Assembly: GCF_001956695.1 (NCBI RefSeq)
Contig: NZ_CP019070.1
Location: 62,001 to 126,000 of the forward strand
Length of the DNA stretch: 64,000 nt
Source of the DNA: Poseidonibacter parvus
GTDB taxonomy: Bacteria; Campylobacterota; Campylobacteria; Campylobacterales; Arcobacteraceae
Reading direction: 5' to 3'
Shown here: positions 9,155-19,420 of the stretch, piece after piece
Numbering within the stretch: the first letter of the stretch is position 1
Layout of the letters: each line of letters opens with the position of its first letter
Notes under the pieces: model-generated
What the model was told of the DNA's origin: nothing
The model's database searches: none
What the model saw: the letters and a program-made list of their open reading frames with translations, nothing else
Translations under genes and position numbers: made by a program

Positions 9155-9565
9155 TTATTCCCAAAAATCTTTTAAAGCTTCATTCTCTTTTTTTGTTGTA
9201 GCTTTTTTTTGAAAATCAAGATCTAGATTTTCAATTTGAGCAAGAGCATTTTCTAAGTCTTTGTTATTAATTTCATCATCAATTATCTCTTCAATACTTT
9301 CTTCTTGAATTATTTCTTTTTCATCCTTAATAATTTCAGGTTTTCTAAGATTTTTTTCTTTTACTTTTTCTTGAAGTTTTATGTAATCATTTATTAGTTC
9401 TTCATATTTATTGAAATCTAATAACATAAAACTAGGCTTTCCATCTCTTAATATTACAGCTTTATCAATCTCTTTTTTTGATACTTTATCAAATATCATC
9501 TTGCTTTTTCTGATTAATTCGGTTGATGAAAACATCTCATTTGATCTATATTGTAGTAAGTCCAT
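9155..9565 (-). CDS. Phd/YefM-like antitoxin-fold protein with acidic tail
   Basis: 136 residues. The first half (FSSTELIRKSKMIFDKVSKKEIDKAVILRDGKPSFMLLDFNKYEEL) follows the Phd/YefM fold, which binds DNA as a dimer in toxin-antitoxin systems. The second half is a Glu/Lys-rich, probably helical extension. No toxin gene adjoins; the gene is instead head of a leftward unit with the flavoprotein pair, which starts one base after its stop. It may be a stand-alone regulator. TATTGTA direct repeats lie just upstream of its start. Functional assignment is tentative. Confidence 0.6.
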   Translation of the reverse strand: MDLLQYRSNEMFSSTELIRKSKMIFDKVSKKEIDKAVILRDGKPSFMLLDFNKYEELINDYIKLQEKVKEKNLRKPEIIKDEKEIIQEESIEEIIDDEINNKDLENALAQIENLDLDFQKKATTKKENEALKDFWE

Positions 9566-9578
9566 TTATACTCCTATA

Positions 9579-9599
9579 CGTATTGTAATATGTATTGTA
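9579..9599 (-). promoter_or_regulatory. Direct repeats upstream of the Phd-like gene, candidate operator
   Basis: CGTATTGTA at 9579-9587 and TGTATTGTA at 9591-9599 repeat with a 12-bp period immediately upstream of the leftward gene start, and a TATTGTA core recurs just inside the gene near 9549. This layout suits autoregulation by the Phd-like protein; that link is inference. Confidence 0.35.
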
Positions 9600-9729
9600 G
9601 CACATTTTACAATATTAATAAAAGATTTAAATATTTTTTTGATTAAAAGAGGTATTTTTTAAGAGTCTTATATAGCGTATCTAATAGTCATAATAGCACA
9701 TATATTTACATATGTACTATTGAATTTTT

Positions 9730-11130
9730 TTATTTTGAAAATATCATTTCTGCCCATTCTGTGATTGGACCTCTTAATACTTTTTGTAATTTTATTGCAA
9801 AAGTATTTACTAAAGTATTTTCATTTTTTGTGGATTTCAGAAGTGTTGTTAAAGAGTTTGTATATTTATTTACATAGAAGTTATCTATTTGTTTATTTGA
9901 ACCTAGTATTACAACTTTAGATGTATTATCTATTCTAGATAAAACCATTTGCATAGTTTTATTTGACATGTTTTGTGCTTCATCAATTATGATAAATGCA
10001 TTAGAAATAGTTCTCCCTCTCATTTCTCCTACCCACATAGTTTCGATACTGTAATTTTGAATCATCTGTTCTACTCTTGAAGTAACTTCACCATCATCAA
10101 GTTCTGGTATATTTTCAAGATTCTTTTTTGATTTCTTTTTATATTCTGTTCTAATTATGTATTCTAAACTATCCATTAAAGGATGGTTATAAATTCTGAA
10201 TTTTTCTTCAAATCCTGGAAGATATCCAACATCTTCACCTTTATCTAGTGATTCAACTGAGTTTCTAATGTAAATGATTTTTTGGTATTGTTTTTGTCTT
10301 ATTAGTTTAAGTGCCCCACTTAAAGCTAAAAGAGTTTTACCCGAACCTGCTTTTGCTTCTATAATTAAAACATTATATAAGTGAGATGCAATTGCATTTG
10401 AAAAGAATAATTGTTCTTTATTTAAAGGAGTAATTATTTGATTTCGAATTTCACCTTCATCTAAAACTCTAATTCTTTTATTTTCAATATTTGCTAAAAT
10501 TACTTGATCTGAATCTATAACTTTAAAACAATATGAATAGTTATAGGGTTTATAATCTTTATCAAATTTATATATTTCTTGATTATCAAAATCTTCTAAA
10601 TCTTGAAAATCTATTTCAATATCTTTTATAAACTCATAGTTAAACTCATCTTTATTTGAACCAAGTAACGCATCAGTTTTTATATCAAGTGATATTGCTC
10701 TAGTTCTTGCCATAATATCAAGTGATAAAAATTCAACTTCTTTTTCATAATAGCTATTTGAAAAAGTCGCTATTTCTAATATCTTTCTGTCATTAATTAT
10801 ATTTAAAGATACATTCTTTGAATTTAGTGAATACTCTTCTTTTGAAATAATATCAATTATTGTAGCTTGTTTATTTTGTATTTCTAATCGTATTATTTTG
10901 TAAGTATCTTTTTTTATTGATTCTTTAATTTTTGAATTTTCAAGTATTCTTGCAAACTCTCTTGCTTGAAAATTTATCTCATCAAAACCTGATTTTTTAG
11001 TATCAATTTCATCTAAAACTGTCTCAGGTAAAATTATAAGGTTTTTACTATCTTGTGATAGTTTAAAAATATTACTTGCATCTTCTAATAAAATATTAGT
11101 ATCAAGTACGTAGTATTTATCAAATTTCAT
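9730..11130 (-). CDS. PIN-domain/PhoH-type ATPase
   Basis: 466 residues in two parts. An N-terminal PIN nuclease domain (YVLDTNILLED at the start, further acidic residues to about 180) is fused to a PhoH-like P-loop ATPase with Walker A EAKAGSGKTLLALS (about 256-269) and Walker B FIIIDEAQNMS (about 390). This is the PhoH2/YlaK-type arrangement, linked in other bacteria to RNA unwinding and cleavage. It sits at the downstream end of the leftward housekeeping cluster, abutting the hemJ stop. Confidence 0.88.
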   Translation of the reverse strand: MKFDKYYVLDTNILLEDASNIFKLSQDSKNLIILPETVLDEIDTKKSGFDEINFQAREFARILENSKIKESIKKDTYKIIRLEIQNKQATIIDIISKEEYSLNSKNVSLNIINDRKILEIATFSNSYYEKEVEFLSLDIMARTRAISLDIKTDALLGSNKDEFNYEFIKDIEIDFQDLEDFDNQEIYKFDKDYKPYNYSYCFKVIDSDQVILANIENKRIRVLDEGEIRNQIITPLNKEQLFFSNAIASHLYNVLIIEAKAGSGKTLLALSGALKLIRQKQYQKIIYIRNSVESLDKGEDVGYLPGFEEKFRIYNHPLMDSLEYIIRTEYKKKSKKNLENIPELDDGEVTSRVEQMIQNYSIETMWVGEMRGRTISNAFIIIDEAQNMSNKTMQMVLSRIDNTSKVVILGSNKQIDNFYVNKYTNSLTTLLKSTKNENTLVNTFAIKLQKVLRGPITEWAEMIFSK

Positions 11131-11649
11131 TTATTTTTTCTCTTTTTGTTTATAAACTTTATAGACTATAAAAGCACCAATTAAAAGTGTAATTACTGTA
11201 AAGGCTATTGAAAATGTTTTTGTTATCACATATCCCACAATCAATAAAGCTAAAATTGTTGGTACTTCATTATAAGCTCTAAAGAAATTACCACTTCTTT
11301 CATAATTATCATTTTCAAGTTTTTTTCTAAAATATCCAAGAGAGTAAGAATAAATTACTAATAATAGTGCAAATAAAAGTTTTGCATGCATCCAACCACC
11401 TGCTTCACTTGAAAGTAAATATGGATTTAAATATATCATAACAGCACCACTTATAATTGTGGCCCACATAGCAGGAACACCAATATATTTATACATTTTT
11501 AATTCTTGTATTTTTACTACTTCAACAAACTCTTTTTTATTTTGATGTTCAGTGTGATAGACATAAAGTCTTGGTTGATAAAACAACATTGCCATCCATG
11601 ACATTACAGCCATAATATGAAATGTTAATATCCATGTGTAGTATTCCAT
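11131..11649 (-). CDS. hemJ: HemJ-type protoporphyrinogen IX oxidase
   Basis: 172-residue membrane protein of four to five helices (UPF0093/HemJ). Family marks include an early histidine in LTFHIMAVMSWMAMLFYQPRLYVYH, MHAKLLFALLLVIYS in the middle and FRAYNEVPTILALLIVGYV near the end. HemJ oxidises protoporphyrinogen IX in the inner membrane and serves haem synthesis in bacteria lacking HemG/HemY. It is packed between rarA (shared base 11649) and the PhoH-like gene. Confidence 0.85.
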   Translation of the reverse strand: MEYYTWILTFHIMAVMSWMAMLFYQPRLYVYHTEHQNKKEFVEVVKIQELKMYKYIGVPAMWATIISGAVMIYLNPYLLSSEAGGWMHAKLLFALLLVIYSYSLGYFRKKLENDNYERSGNFFRAYNEVPTILALLIVGYVITKTFSIAFTVITLLIGAFIVYKVYKQKEKK

Positions 11650-12836
11650 TATGAATCCTTGTTTTTAATTTTTTCTACCCAATCATTTAAAGTTTTTTCA
11701 TACCCAATATTTAATGAATTATATATGTTTAGATCTTCTTTTAAATACTTTTGTTCAACATAACCACCAAAATCGTGAGGGTATAAATAGCCTATATGCT
11801 GCGAATCTAAATGTTTTGGTATATCTAGTAGTTTTCCAGCTTTAATGCCTTGTAGAGCTTTATTGATAGCTTTATAAGCACCATTAGATTTTGGACTTGA
11901 TGTTAAGTAAATTATACACTGCCCTAGCATAATTCTAGATTCTGGATATCCGATTTTATTACATGCTGTCATTGTACTAACGGCAAGATTAAAAGCATTA
12001 GGATTAGCATTACCAATATCTTCACTTGCAAAGATTACTAGTCTTCTTGTAATAAAATCAACGCTTTCTCCACCGTTTATTAATCTTGCCATATAATATA
12101 AAGCTGCATCAATATTTGAACCTCTCATTGATTTAATCATCGCAGATGCTAAATCATAATGAGTATTAGAAGAGGATACTCCATCCCCTATAACATTCTC
12201 TCTTAGTTGCTTCAATAAATCAATTGTAATCTCTTTTGAAACTTTATAAGAAAAGTTTAAAAGTGTAAGCATTGCTCTTGCATCACCTGAACTTGAAAGG
12301 ATTAAATACTCTTTTGTTTCTTTATCAAATTTTGCATCAATATCTTTTAAAGCTATTTGTAATATCTTTTCCATTTCTTCTTGAGTAAAAGCTTTAAATT
12401 CATAAAGAAAAGATCTAGAACGAATTGCATTTGTCAATGTAAAAAATGGATTTTCTGTACTTGCACCTATTATCGTTGCATCATAATTTTCCATTATTGG
12501 AAGAAGTACTTCTTGTTGATTTTTAGAAAGTCTATGTACTTCATCAATGAAAATTAAAGGTTTAATTAAAGCATTTTTATATCTATCAAATACTTTACGT
12601 AAATCTTCAACTTTAATACTTGTGGCATTAAAATAGTAATAATCTGTATCTATTTCACGAGCTATTATTTTTGCAAGAGTTGTTTTTCCAGTTCCTGGTT
12701 TTCCATAGAAAAATAAGTGTGGTATTTCTTTTTGTTTTATAAGTTTATAAAGGGCTTTGTCTTTTGATATTATGTGAGATTGACCAACAAAGTTATCTAA
12801 ACTTGTTGGTCTTAATTTGTTAGAAAGATCTGTCAT
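11649..12836 (-). CDS. rarA: Replication-associated recombination protein RarA (MgsA)
   Basis: 395-residue clamp-loader-like AAA+ ATPase. LRPTSLDNFVGQSHI opens the protein, followed by Walker A YGKPGTGKTTLAKII (about 44-56), Walker B LIFIDEVHRL and sensor ASTENPFF; the C-terminal tetramerisation domain includes LPKHLDSQH-like and PHDFGGYVEQ. RarA acts at stalled forks. Length is slightly short for the family (about 430-450). It overlaps rluB by 17 nt. Confidence 0.92.
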   Translation of the reverse strand: MTDLSNKLRPTSLDNFVGQSHIISKDKALYKLIKQKEIPHLFFYGKPGTGKTTLAKIIAREIDTDYYYFNATSIKVEDLRKVFDRYKNALIKPLIFIDEVHRLSKNQQEVLLPIMENYDATIIGASTENPFFTLTNAIRSRSFLYEFKAFTQEEMEKILQIALKDIDAKFDKETKEYLILSSSGDARAMLTLLNFSYKVSKEITIDLLKQLRENVIGDGVSSSNTHYDLASAMIKSMRGSNIDAALYYMARLINGGESVDFITRRLVIFASEDIGNANPNAFNLAVSTMTACNKIGYPESRIMLGQCIIYLTSSPKSNGAYKAINKALQGIKAGKLLDIPKHLDSQHIGYLYPHDFGGYVEQKYLKEDLNIYNSLNIGYEKTLNDWVEKIKNKDS

Positions 12837-13626
12837 CTTCTTCGTTTTGGCTTAAAAAGTCTCTTAGGTTTCTGTATTCTTCTTTTGAAAGGAATCTGCT
12901 TTTTCCTGTTGGTAGATTATTTAGTGAAATTCCACCAAATTCAAATCTTTTAAGATCTAAAATATCAAGTCCGAAGTGTGCAAAGAATCTTCTTAATTCT
13001 CTGTTTTTACCTTCATTTATTGATACTTTAATTTTTGAAAATTTTTCACCATTACTTACGATGTTATATCCTAAGAATGGAGCAAATTTCATTGATCTGA
13101 TTTTACTACCTTTAAATGCTCCATCTGTCGCATCTTCAAGTTCTAAACCATGCATCATCGCAGATTCAACTTTTGGACCAATTGGGCCATTTACTTTTAT
13201 TTTGTAAATTCTTTCTAAATTAGAGTGCATTAAAGCATCAACAATCTGAACTGAATCAGATAAAAGAAGTAAACCTTCACTTGCATAATCAAGCCGTCCT
13301 ACAGACATAAAGTGAGCATATCTTTTACCTAATGAATCATAAATAGTTTTTCTACCTTGTGGGTCTTTCTTAGATACTATTTCACCCTTTGGTTTATTGT
13401 AAATAATTACCGTAGGCATTTTATTTTTATCTTCTTTAATAGGAGTTTTATTGATATGAACTTCATCATTAACAGTTACTTTTGTAGCTAAATTTTCAAC
13501 TACAACACCATTAACTTTTACTTTACCCTCTTCTATTAATCTATCTGCTTCTCTTCTTGAATATTTACTATTATGTGATAAAAATTTATTTAATCTAACA
13601 GCTTCTAGTTCTTCTTCTTTTCTCAT
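12820..13626 (-). CDS. rluB: RluB-family 23S rRNA pseudouridine synthase
   Basis: 268 residues. An N-terminal S4 RNA-binding domain (VRLNKFLSHNSKYSRREADRLIEEGKVKVNG, about 9-40) precedes the pseudouridine synthase domain whose catalytic Asp lies in the GRLDYASEGLLLLSDS motif. This is the RsuA/RluB/RluE/RluF group; RluB (23S U2605 in E. coli numbering) is the usual Campylobacterota member. It ends with a short acidic tail overlapping rarA and shares one base with the kdsD stop. Confidence 0.88.
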   Translation of the reverse strand: MRKEEELEAVRLNKFLSHNSKYSRREADRLIEEGKVKVNGVVVENLATKVTVNDEVHINKTPIKEDKNKMPTVIIYNKPKGEIVSKKDPQGRKTIYDSLGKRYAHFMSVGRLDYASEGLLLLSDSVQIVDALMHSNLERIYKIKVNGPIGPKVESAMMHGLELEDATDGAFKGSKIRSMKFAPFLGYNIVSNGEKFSKIKVSINEGKNRELRRFFAHFGLDILDLKRFEFGGISLNNLPTGKSRFLSKEEYRNLRDFLSQNEEDDRSF

Positions 13627-14588
13627 TATTTTATACCAGCTTCTATTAAGTCATGAATATGAAGTACACCAATTAGTTTGTCTTCATTATCTGTAACTAT
13701 TAATAATTGTATTTTAAAATCTTCAATAACTTGTAATGCATCACTAGCTAAAAGATCTTTATTTTTTAATGTTTTAGGATTTGTTGATGCTAATGATTCA
13801 ACTGTACAATCAATTGTAAAGTCATCATTCATTAGAGCTCTTCTTAAATCTCCATCACTTAATAATCCAATTACTTTATTGTTGTCATCTGTGATTATTA
13901 CACTTCCAAGTCTACCTTCACTCATTTGTAAAATGGCATCTTTTAGTTTTGTTTCACGTGAAACTATAGGAAGATTCTCTCTTCTTAGTAAATCATCAAC
14001 TTTTACAAAAAGTTTTTTTCCTAAGCTTCCTCCTGGGTGAAATGATGCAAAATCTTCTTTTTGGAAGTTTCTTTTTCTCATTAAAGTAACTGCTAATGCA
14101 TCACCCATTGCCATAGTTAATGTAGTAGAAGACATAGGAGCAACATCTAAAGGACATCCCTCTTTTTCAACTTTTACATTTATAAAAACATCTGAGTATT
14201 TTGCTAGTGTAGAATTTTCATTACTAGCCATTGCAATTAGTGGAATATTAAATCTTTTAAGATGAGGAAGAATTTGAACTAATTCTTCACTCTCACCTGA
14301 GTATGAGATACCTAAAACAATATCTTCTTTACCAATCATTCCTAAATCCCCATGCATAGCTTCAGTAGGATGAAGGAAAAATGAACTAGTACCAGTACTT
14401 GCAAGTGTAGCTGCTATTTTTGTTCCAACAAGTCCTGATTTACCAACACCTGTAATAATAAGTTTACCTTTTGAATTTACAATTAAATCAATAGCTTTAT
14501 CTATATCAAAAGATATTTTTCCTGCCGCTTTTTCTAATTCCTTAGCTTCTGTTAACAGTGTATCTTTAACTATTTGTTTAAAATCCAT
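13626..14588 (-). CDS. kdsD: D-arabinose 5-phosphate isomerase (KpsF/GutQ family)
   Basis: 320 residues from the ATG at 14588, preferred because AAGGAG lies just upstream; a longer in-frame start would overlap the RNase J gene. The SIS domain has VTGVGKSG-like ITGVGKSGLVGTKIAATLASTG, followed by two CBS domains (about 200-320). The enzyme converts ribulose 5-phosphate to arabinose 5-phosphate for KDO and lipid A assembly. The conserved metal/substrate segment EGCPLDVAPMSSTT is intact. Confidence 0.9.
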   Translation of the reverse strand: MDFKQIVKDTLLTEAKELEKAAGKISFDIDKAIDLIVNSKGKLIITGVGKSGLVGTKIAATLASTGTSSFFLHPTEAMHGDLGMIGKEDIVLGISYSGESEELVQILPHLKRFNIPLIAMASNENSTLAKYSDVFINVKVEKEGCPLDVAPMSSTTLTMAMGDALAVTLMRKRNFQKEDFASFHPGGSLGKKLFVKVDDLLRRENLPIVSRETKLKDAILQMSEGRLGSVIITDDNNKVIGLLSDGDLRRALMNDDFTIDCTVESLASTNPKTLKNKDLLASDALQVIEDFKIQLLIVTDNEDKLIGVLHIHDLIEAGIK

Positions 14589-14598
14589 TCTTTTCTCC

Positions 14599-16560
14599 TT
14601 ATTGTACAAATATAGTAGGTACAATCATTGGGTATTTTTTATATTTTCTAATACAATGTTTTCTAACGGCTTTTCTAATTTCATCTTCTATCATTCTAGT
14701 GTTTTTGAAAATACCTGGTTTAACATTTGCTAGGAATGTAGCTAATAAATCTTCAATTTCTTTTGCAAAAAATTTATCTTGTTTATCAGGAACTAATCCA
14801 AATGAAGTAACTTTTGCTCTATCGGCTAATGTTCTATCATTTTCATTGATTTGTGCAACAATCATAACAACACCCTCGTTTGCCATTGTTTGTCTATCCA
14901 TAACAATATCATCAGAAATTTTGTGATTTAATTGATTATCAATATACACTTTTCCTGATTTAACAGTTTTAACTTTTTTCATATACTTAGGAGTTACTTC
15001 AATTTGCTCACCAGCATTCATAATATAAAGATTTCTTTCTAAAATACCACAGTCAATCCCTGTTTTACCATGCTTTAATGCATGATTATATTCACCATGA
15101 ACAGGCATAAAGAATTTAGGTTTAACTAATCTTAACATTAATTTTTGCTCTTCTTGAGCTGCGTGTCCTGATACGTGAATATCTGCGTAATCTTGGTATG
15201 CTACTTTAGCTCCAGCTTTTAATAAATTATTTAAAATTCCAGATACACTAGCTTCATTTCCAGGAATTGCTTTAGCAGATAATACAATTTGATCACTTGG
15301 CTTGATTTTAATATGTCTATGTTCATGAATAGCCATTCTAAATAATGCTGACATTGGTTCACCCTGACTACCTGTAGTTACAATTAGTACTTCTTCATCT
15401 TTATATTTATTCACTTCATGTGCATCTATAAAAGAATCTTTTGGGAATTTAACATATCCAAGACCCATTGCTAAGTCTAAGTTTTTCTCCATTGATCTAC
15501 CAATTACACAAACTTTTCTATTTGCTTTAATTCCTCTTTCAATAGCTTGTGCAACTCTATGAATATTTGAAGAGAATGTAGACATAATAACTCTACCTTT
15601 TGCATCAGCAAAAATTCTGTCAAATGTAGGCCCTACTGTTTTTTCAGTTTTTGTAAATCCTGGTGAGTGAGAGTTTGTTGAATCAGATGTTAATAGTAAA
15701 ACACCCTTCTCTCCATAATATGCAAGTCTGTGTAAATCTGTTGGATATCCATCAACAGGAGTATGGTCAATTTTAAAATCACCTGTGTGAATCATAGTTC
15801 CAGCTTCAGTTGTAACCGCAATTGCAGATGAATCAATAATTGAGTGAGTAACATGCATCCACTCTACTTCAAATTCACCAATTTTAATTGGTTTTCTTTT
15901 TTCAATACATCTAAAGAATTTTCTAAATTCTCTCATTTTATGTTCATCAAATTTTGAACCAATCATTTCTAATGGTAATGATGTACCATAAACTGGGAAT
16001 TGCATCTCTTTGAATAAATATGGCATTGCACCAATATGATCTTCATGTCCATGTGTAATAATAACAGCTTCAATTTTGTGTTTAATTTCTCTTAAATAAG
16101 TAAAATCAGGAATTAAAATATCAACACCATGCATAGTTTCATCAGGGAAATTCATACCAACATCAACAATAATTGCAGACTTTTCAGTCTCAATAATCAT
16201 CATATTTCCACCAATTTCACCTAATCCACCAAGAGGAGTAATTCTCATTTTTGCAGATGTGTTTAAGTTCAATTTATAATGAGGATTTAACCTATCTTTT
16301 TGAATCTTTTCATTTACTAAGTGTGCTTTTTTAAGATCATTCATCCAACCATCACCTGTCATTTCAGTTGGTAGTTTTGCTTTTGGTCTTCTATTATTGT
16401 TATTGTGGTTTGGTTTTCTTTTTTGAGGAGTTTTTTGACCTTCATTTGAAGGCTTATTATCTTCTTTTTTTGTTTGCTTTTGTTCTACTGGATTGTTTTC
16501 AGTAGTTTCTTTAGCAGCCTGCGTGTTAACAATTGTTTCTTCTTGTTTAATTTCTTCCAT
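14599..16560 (-). CDS. rnj: Ribonuclease J
   Basis: 653 residues. The metallo-beta-lactamase/beta-CASP core carries the zinc motif ITHGHEDHIGAMPY (about 164-177) and the later HTGDFKID and HVSGHA motifs, ending in a C-terminal domain. Before the core is a low-complexity, Lys/Asn/Gln-rich extension of about 100 residues, a trait also known from Helicobacter RNase J, where the extension is involved in assembly. RNase J is the main mRNA-decay enzyme in this class of bacteria. It overlaps the rsmA stop by 14 nt and precedes kdsD by a short gap. Confidence 0.92.
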   Translation of the reverse strand: MEEIKQEETIVNTQAAKETTENNPVEQKQTKKEDNKPSNEGQKTPQKRKPNHNNNNRRPKAKLPTEMTGDGWMNDLKKAHLVNEKIQKDRLNPHYKLNLNTSAKMRITPLGGLGEIGGNMMIIETEKSAIIVDVGMNFPDETMHGVDILIPDFTYLREIKHKIEAVIITHGHEDHIGAMPYLFKEMQFPVYGTSLPLEMIGSKFDEHKMREFRKFFRCIEKRKPIKIGEFEVEWMHVTHSIIDSSAIAVTTEAGTMIHTGDFKIDHTPVDGYPTDLHRLAYYGEKGVLLLTSDSTNSHSPGFTKTEKTVGPTFDRIFADAKGRVIMSTFSSNIHRVAQAIERGIKANRKVCVIGRSMEKNLDLAMGLGYVKFPKDSFIDAHEVNKYKDEEVLIVTTGSQGEPMSALFRMAIHEHRHIKIKPSDQIVLSAKAIPGNEASVSGILNNLLKAGAKVAYQDYADIHVSGHAAQEEQKLMLRLVKPKFFMPVHGEYNHALKHGKTGIDCGILERNLYIMNAGEQIEVTPKYMKKVKTVKSGKVYIDNQLNHKISDDIVMDRQTMANEGVVMIVAQINENDRTLADRAKVTSFGLVPDKQDKFFAKEIEDLLATFLANVKPGIFKNTRMIEDEIRKAVRKHCIRKYKKYPMIVPTIFVQ

Positions 16561-17341
16561 TTTTTACCTTTGTATACAATTGGCTATACAAAGATGAACT
16601 GATTTCATGAGGTCTTATATTATCATTAATTCCAAGTTCTTCATAATATTGAGATATTAATTTTTTATCAACAAGCGAAGAAAGATTTTTTGATAATTTT
16701 TTTCTAGGCTGCACGAAGCAAGCTTTCAAAAATTTATTAAAATCTTTATCAATAGTTTTACTCATATCTTTTCTAATATAAAGAATAGAAGACATAACTT
16801 TTGGTGGAGGATCAAATGATTCAGGAGGAACGTCAAATAGTATTCTTGATTCAAGTGATACCATATCCGCAATTACTCCTAATGAAGAGAACTCTTTATC
16901 CTTAGGCTTCGCCGAGAATTTTAAAGCTACTTCTTTTTGAATCATTACAATGATACTCTCACAGTTTTTGTCTTCAAATGCTCTTAATATAATATTTGTT
17001 GCAATATAATATGGTAAATTTGCTATTAAATCATATTTACCATCATGTAGAGTTCCTTGGGCATCCCAAGCTTCTAAAACATCAGTGTGGATCAGTTTTA
17101 GTTTATTCTCTTCTAATTCTATTGCAAATTTGGACTCTAAAATACTAATTAAATCAGTATCTACTTCATAAGCAGTCATCTCTTTGTACTTGACTATATT
17201 TTTAGTCAAATCACCTAATCCAGGCCCAATTTCCACGACATAGTTATTGTTGTTGGGCATCGATTGGATGATTCTATCCAAAACCATAGTATCTTTTAAA
17301 AAGTTTTGTCCGTATTTCTTTTTTGCTTTTATATTTTCCAT
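16547..17341 (-). CDS. rsmA: 16S rRNA dimethyladenosine transferase
   Basis: 264 residues; dimethylates A1518 and A1519 of 16S rRNA. Motifs visible: KKYGQNFLKD at the N-terminus, SAM-binding VEIGPGLGDLTKNIV (about 37-51) and the catalytic NLPYYIATNII. It heads the leftward cluster, and its start faces the hisF promoter region at 17342-17414. Confidence 0.93.
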   Translation of the reverse strand: MENIKAKKKYGQNFLKDTMVLDRIIQSMPNNNNYVVEIGPGLGDLTKNIVKYKEMTAYEVDTDLISILESKFAIELEENKLKLIHTDVLEAWDAQGTLHDGKYDLIANLPYYIATNIILRAFEDKNCESIIVMIQKEVALKFSAKPKDKEFSSLGVIADMVSLESRILFDVPPESFDPPPKVMSSILYIRKDMSKTIDKDFNKFLKACFVQPRKKLSKNLSSLVDKKLISQYYEELGINDNIRPHEISSSLYSQLYTKVKNGRN

Positions 17342-17414
17342 AATTGCGAAGAGTATAACTGTTTTTAACTTACAATTAGATAAGATAATAACTAATAATA
17401 ATTAAGGAATTTAT

Positions 17415-18176
17415 TTGAGTAGTTTTGCAAAAAGAATTATACCTTGTTTAGATGTGGATAACGGACGAGTGGTTAAGGGAATTAACTTTGTTGGACTTCG
17501 TGATGCAGGTGATCCTGTAGAAGTTGCAAAAAGATATAATAATGAAGGTGCAGATGAAATAACTTTTTTAGATATTACTGCAAGTCATGAAAATCGAGGG
17601 ACAATTGTAGATATTGTGAAAGAAGTTGCAAAAGAAGTTTTTATTCCTCTTACTGTTGGTGGAGGTATAAGAAAACTTGAAGATATTTACAAGCTACTAA
17701 ATGTTGGTTGTGACAAGGTTTCTATTAATTCATCTGCTGTAACAAACCCTGATTTAATTAATGAAAGTGCAAAACGATTTGGTAGCCAGTGTATAGTAAC
17801 CGCTATTGATGTAAAAAAAGTAGAAGATGGTTCCTATCATGTTTTTGTAAAAGGTGGACGAGAAGATACAGGACTTGACGCTGTAGCATGGGCAAAAGAA
17901 GTATATGATAGAGGTGCTGGAGAAATTCTACTTACTTCTATGGATACTGATGGTGCTAAAACTGGATTTGAGTTAAATATTACTGAAAAAATTTCTTCAA
18001 TGATTGATATTCCTGTTATTGCATCTGGTGGTGCTGGGACTATGGAACACATGAAAGAAGCTTTTGAACATGGAGCAAGTGCAGCCTTAGCTGCATCAAT
18101 TTTCCATTTTAAAGAAATTGATATTATGGATTTAAAAAGATATCTAAGAGATAATAATATACCAGTAAGGATATAA
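17415..18176 (+). CDS. hisF: Imidazole glycerol phosphate synthase subunit HisF
   Basis: 253-residue TIM barrel that cyclises PRFAR to imidazole glycerol phosphate and AICAR in histidine synthesis. The catalytic aspartates lie in [15 protein letters not shown] and [14 protein letters not shown]; phosphate-binding VGGGIR and ASGGAG are present. The start is TTG at 17415 behind AAGGA at 17404-17408. HisH is not nearby, as is common when histidine genes are scattered. Confidence 0.94.
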   Translation: MSSFAKRIIPCLDVDNGRVVKGINFVGLRDAGDPVEVAKRYNNEGADEITFLDITASHENRGTIVDIVKEVAKEVFIPLTVGGGIRKLEDIYKLLNVGCDKVSINSSAVTNPDLINESAKRFGSQCIVTAIDVKKVEDGSYHVFVKGGREDTGLDAVAWAKEVYDRGAGEILLTSMDTDGAKTGFELNITEKISSMIDIPVIASGGAGTMEHMKEAFEHGASAALAASIFHFKEIDIMDLKRYLRDNNIPVRI

Positions 18177-18177
18177 T

Positions 18178-18861
18178 ATGAAAGTTAAGTTTTTATTTTT
18201 AATTGCCCTACTTCTACCTATTTCACTATTGTCATATGAAATTAGTTTTAATAAGAAATTTTCAAAATCTGTTGCTCCTGATGTTTTAGTTGCAAGTGTA
18301 AATATTAGTATTGAAAATGAATCTGAAGGCTTTATAGCTTCACATATAGAAAAGTTTACTAAGTATATTGATAGAAATAAAACAGTTCAAAAAAGCCATG
18401 GAAATGTAACTATAAGTCCAAAATATAAATATTTTAAGAATACTCAAAAGTTTATTGGTTACCACGGAAATTTAAGATATACAATAAAAGGTGAAAGTGC
18501 AAAAAATATAAACTCTTTTATTGATGATTTAATAGCTTTAGAATCAAAGTACGATAAAGATAACGTTAAACTTAGAATTTCAAAGCTTTCATGGACTGTT
18601 AGTAATAAACTTTATGAAAGTAATCAAGATACATTAAGAATTGATGCTTTTAAATGGATTGAAGTATATGCAAACTCTTTAAAAAATGAAATATCTAAAG
18701 AATGTGAAGTAAAAAATATTAATATTAACCAATCAAGTCCACAAGTTTTTAGAGCAAGAACTGCACAATCTCTTACAGAAAAACGAATATCAAATATTGC
18801 ACCTATTAGTACAAATGTAGAAATTAAAATTGAACCAAATTTTGTTTTGGAGTGTAAATGA
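18178..18861 (+). CDS. SIMPL-domain (DUF541) exported protein
   Basis: 227 residues with a signal peptide ([21 protein letters not shown]). The mature part resembles SIMPL/DUF541 proteins, periplasmic or surface proteins of unclear function, with the typical [10 protein letters not shown] and [14 protein letters not shown] stretches. It starts 1 nt after hisF and overlaps the following gene by ATGA. Confidence 0.7.
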   Translation: MKVKFLFLIALLLPISLLSYEISFNKKFSKSVAPDVLVASVNISIENESEGFIASHIEKFTKYIDRNKTVQKSHGNVTISPKYKYFKNTQKFIGYHGNLRYTIKGESAKNINSFIDDLIALESKYDKDNVKLRISKLSWTVSNKLYESNQDTLRIDAFKWIEVYANSLKNEISKECEVKNININQSSPQVFRARTAQSLTEKRISNIAPISTNVEIKIEPNFVLECK

Positions 18862-19394
18862 TAATTTGCGCAGGAAGAAATGAAACTTTTAAATTTGCTA
18901 ATGCAATGGGTGTTGGCTTGATTGAATCGGCAATTAATTTAACTAAAAAATGCCTAGAAGATAAACCTGAATTTATAATTTTTGTAGGAAGTGCAGGTTC
19001 TTATGGAGAGCATGAGATATTTGATATTGTTGAATCAAAAAGTGCTTCAAATATTGAATTATCTTTTCTTTCAAATGATTCATATACACCTTTAGATAAA
19101 ATTGCCCAGTCAAAAAATGAAATGCTAAGAGATGACACAATTGTTAATTCATCAAATTATATTTCAACAAATGAAGAATTATGTAAGAAATACAATGAAT
19201 ATGGTGTAGGAATTGAGAATATGGAGTTTTTTTCTCTTGTTCAAGTAGCAAATGAATTTAATATTCCAATTGCAGGCGTATTTATAATAACAAATTATAC
19301 AAATGAAAATGCACATAAAGATTTTATAAAAAACCATAAAATTGCGATGGAAAAATTAAGTGAATATTTGCTTAATAAGAACATCATAAAATAA
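18858..19394 (+). CDS. Nucleoside phosphorylase/hydrolase superfamily protein
   Basis: 178 residues, short for the family. FIIFVGSAGSYG resembles the phosphate/ribose loop of purine nucleoside phosphorylases and GIENMEFFSLVQVANEFNIPIAGVFIITNY matches the MTAN/PNP base-binding region with the ribose-contacting ENMEF (VEMEG in MTAN). The true substrate (purine nucleoside, methylthioadenosine or other) cannot be told. Four-base overlap with the SIMPL gene. Confidence 0.72.
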   Translation: MIICAGRNETFKFANAMGVGLIESAINLTKKCLEDKPEFIIFVGSAGSYGEHEIFDIVESKSASNIELSFLSNDSYTPLDKIAQSKNEMLRDDTIVNSSNYISTNEELCKKYNEYGVGIENMEFFSLVQVANEFNIPIAGVFIITNYTNENAHKDFIKNHKIAMEKLSEYLLNKNIIK

Positions 19395-19420
19395 AATAAT
19401 AGAAAAGAAATGGAAAAGTA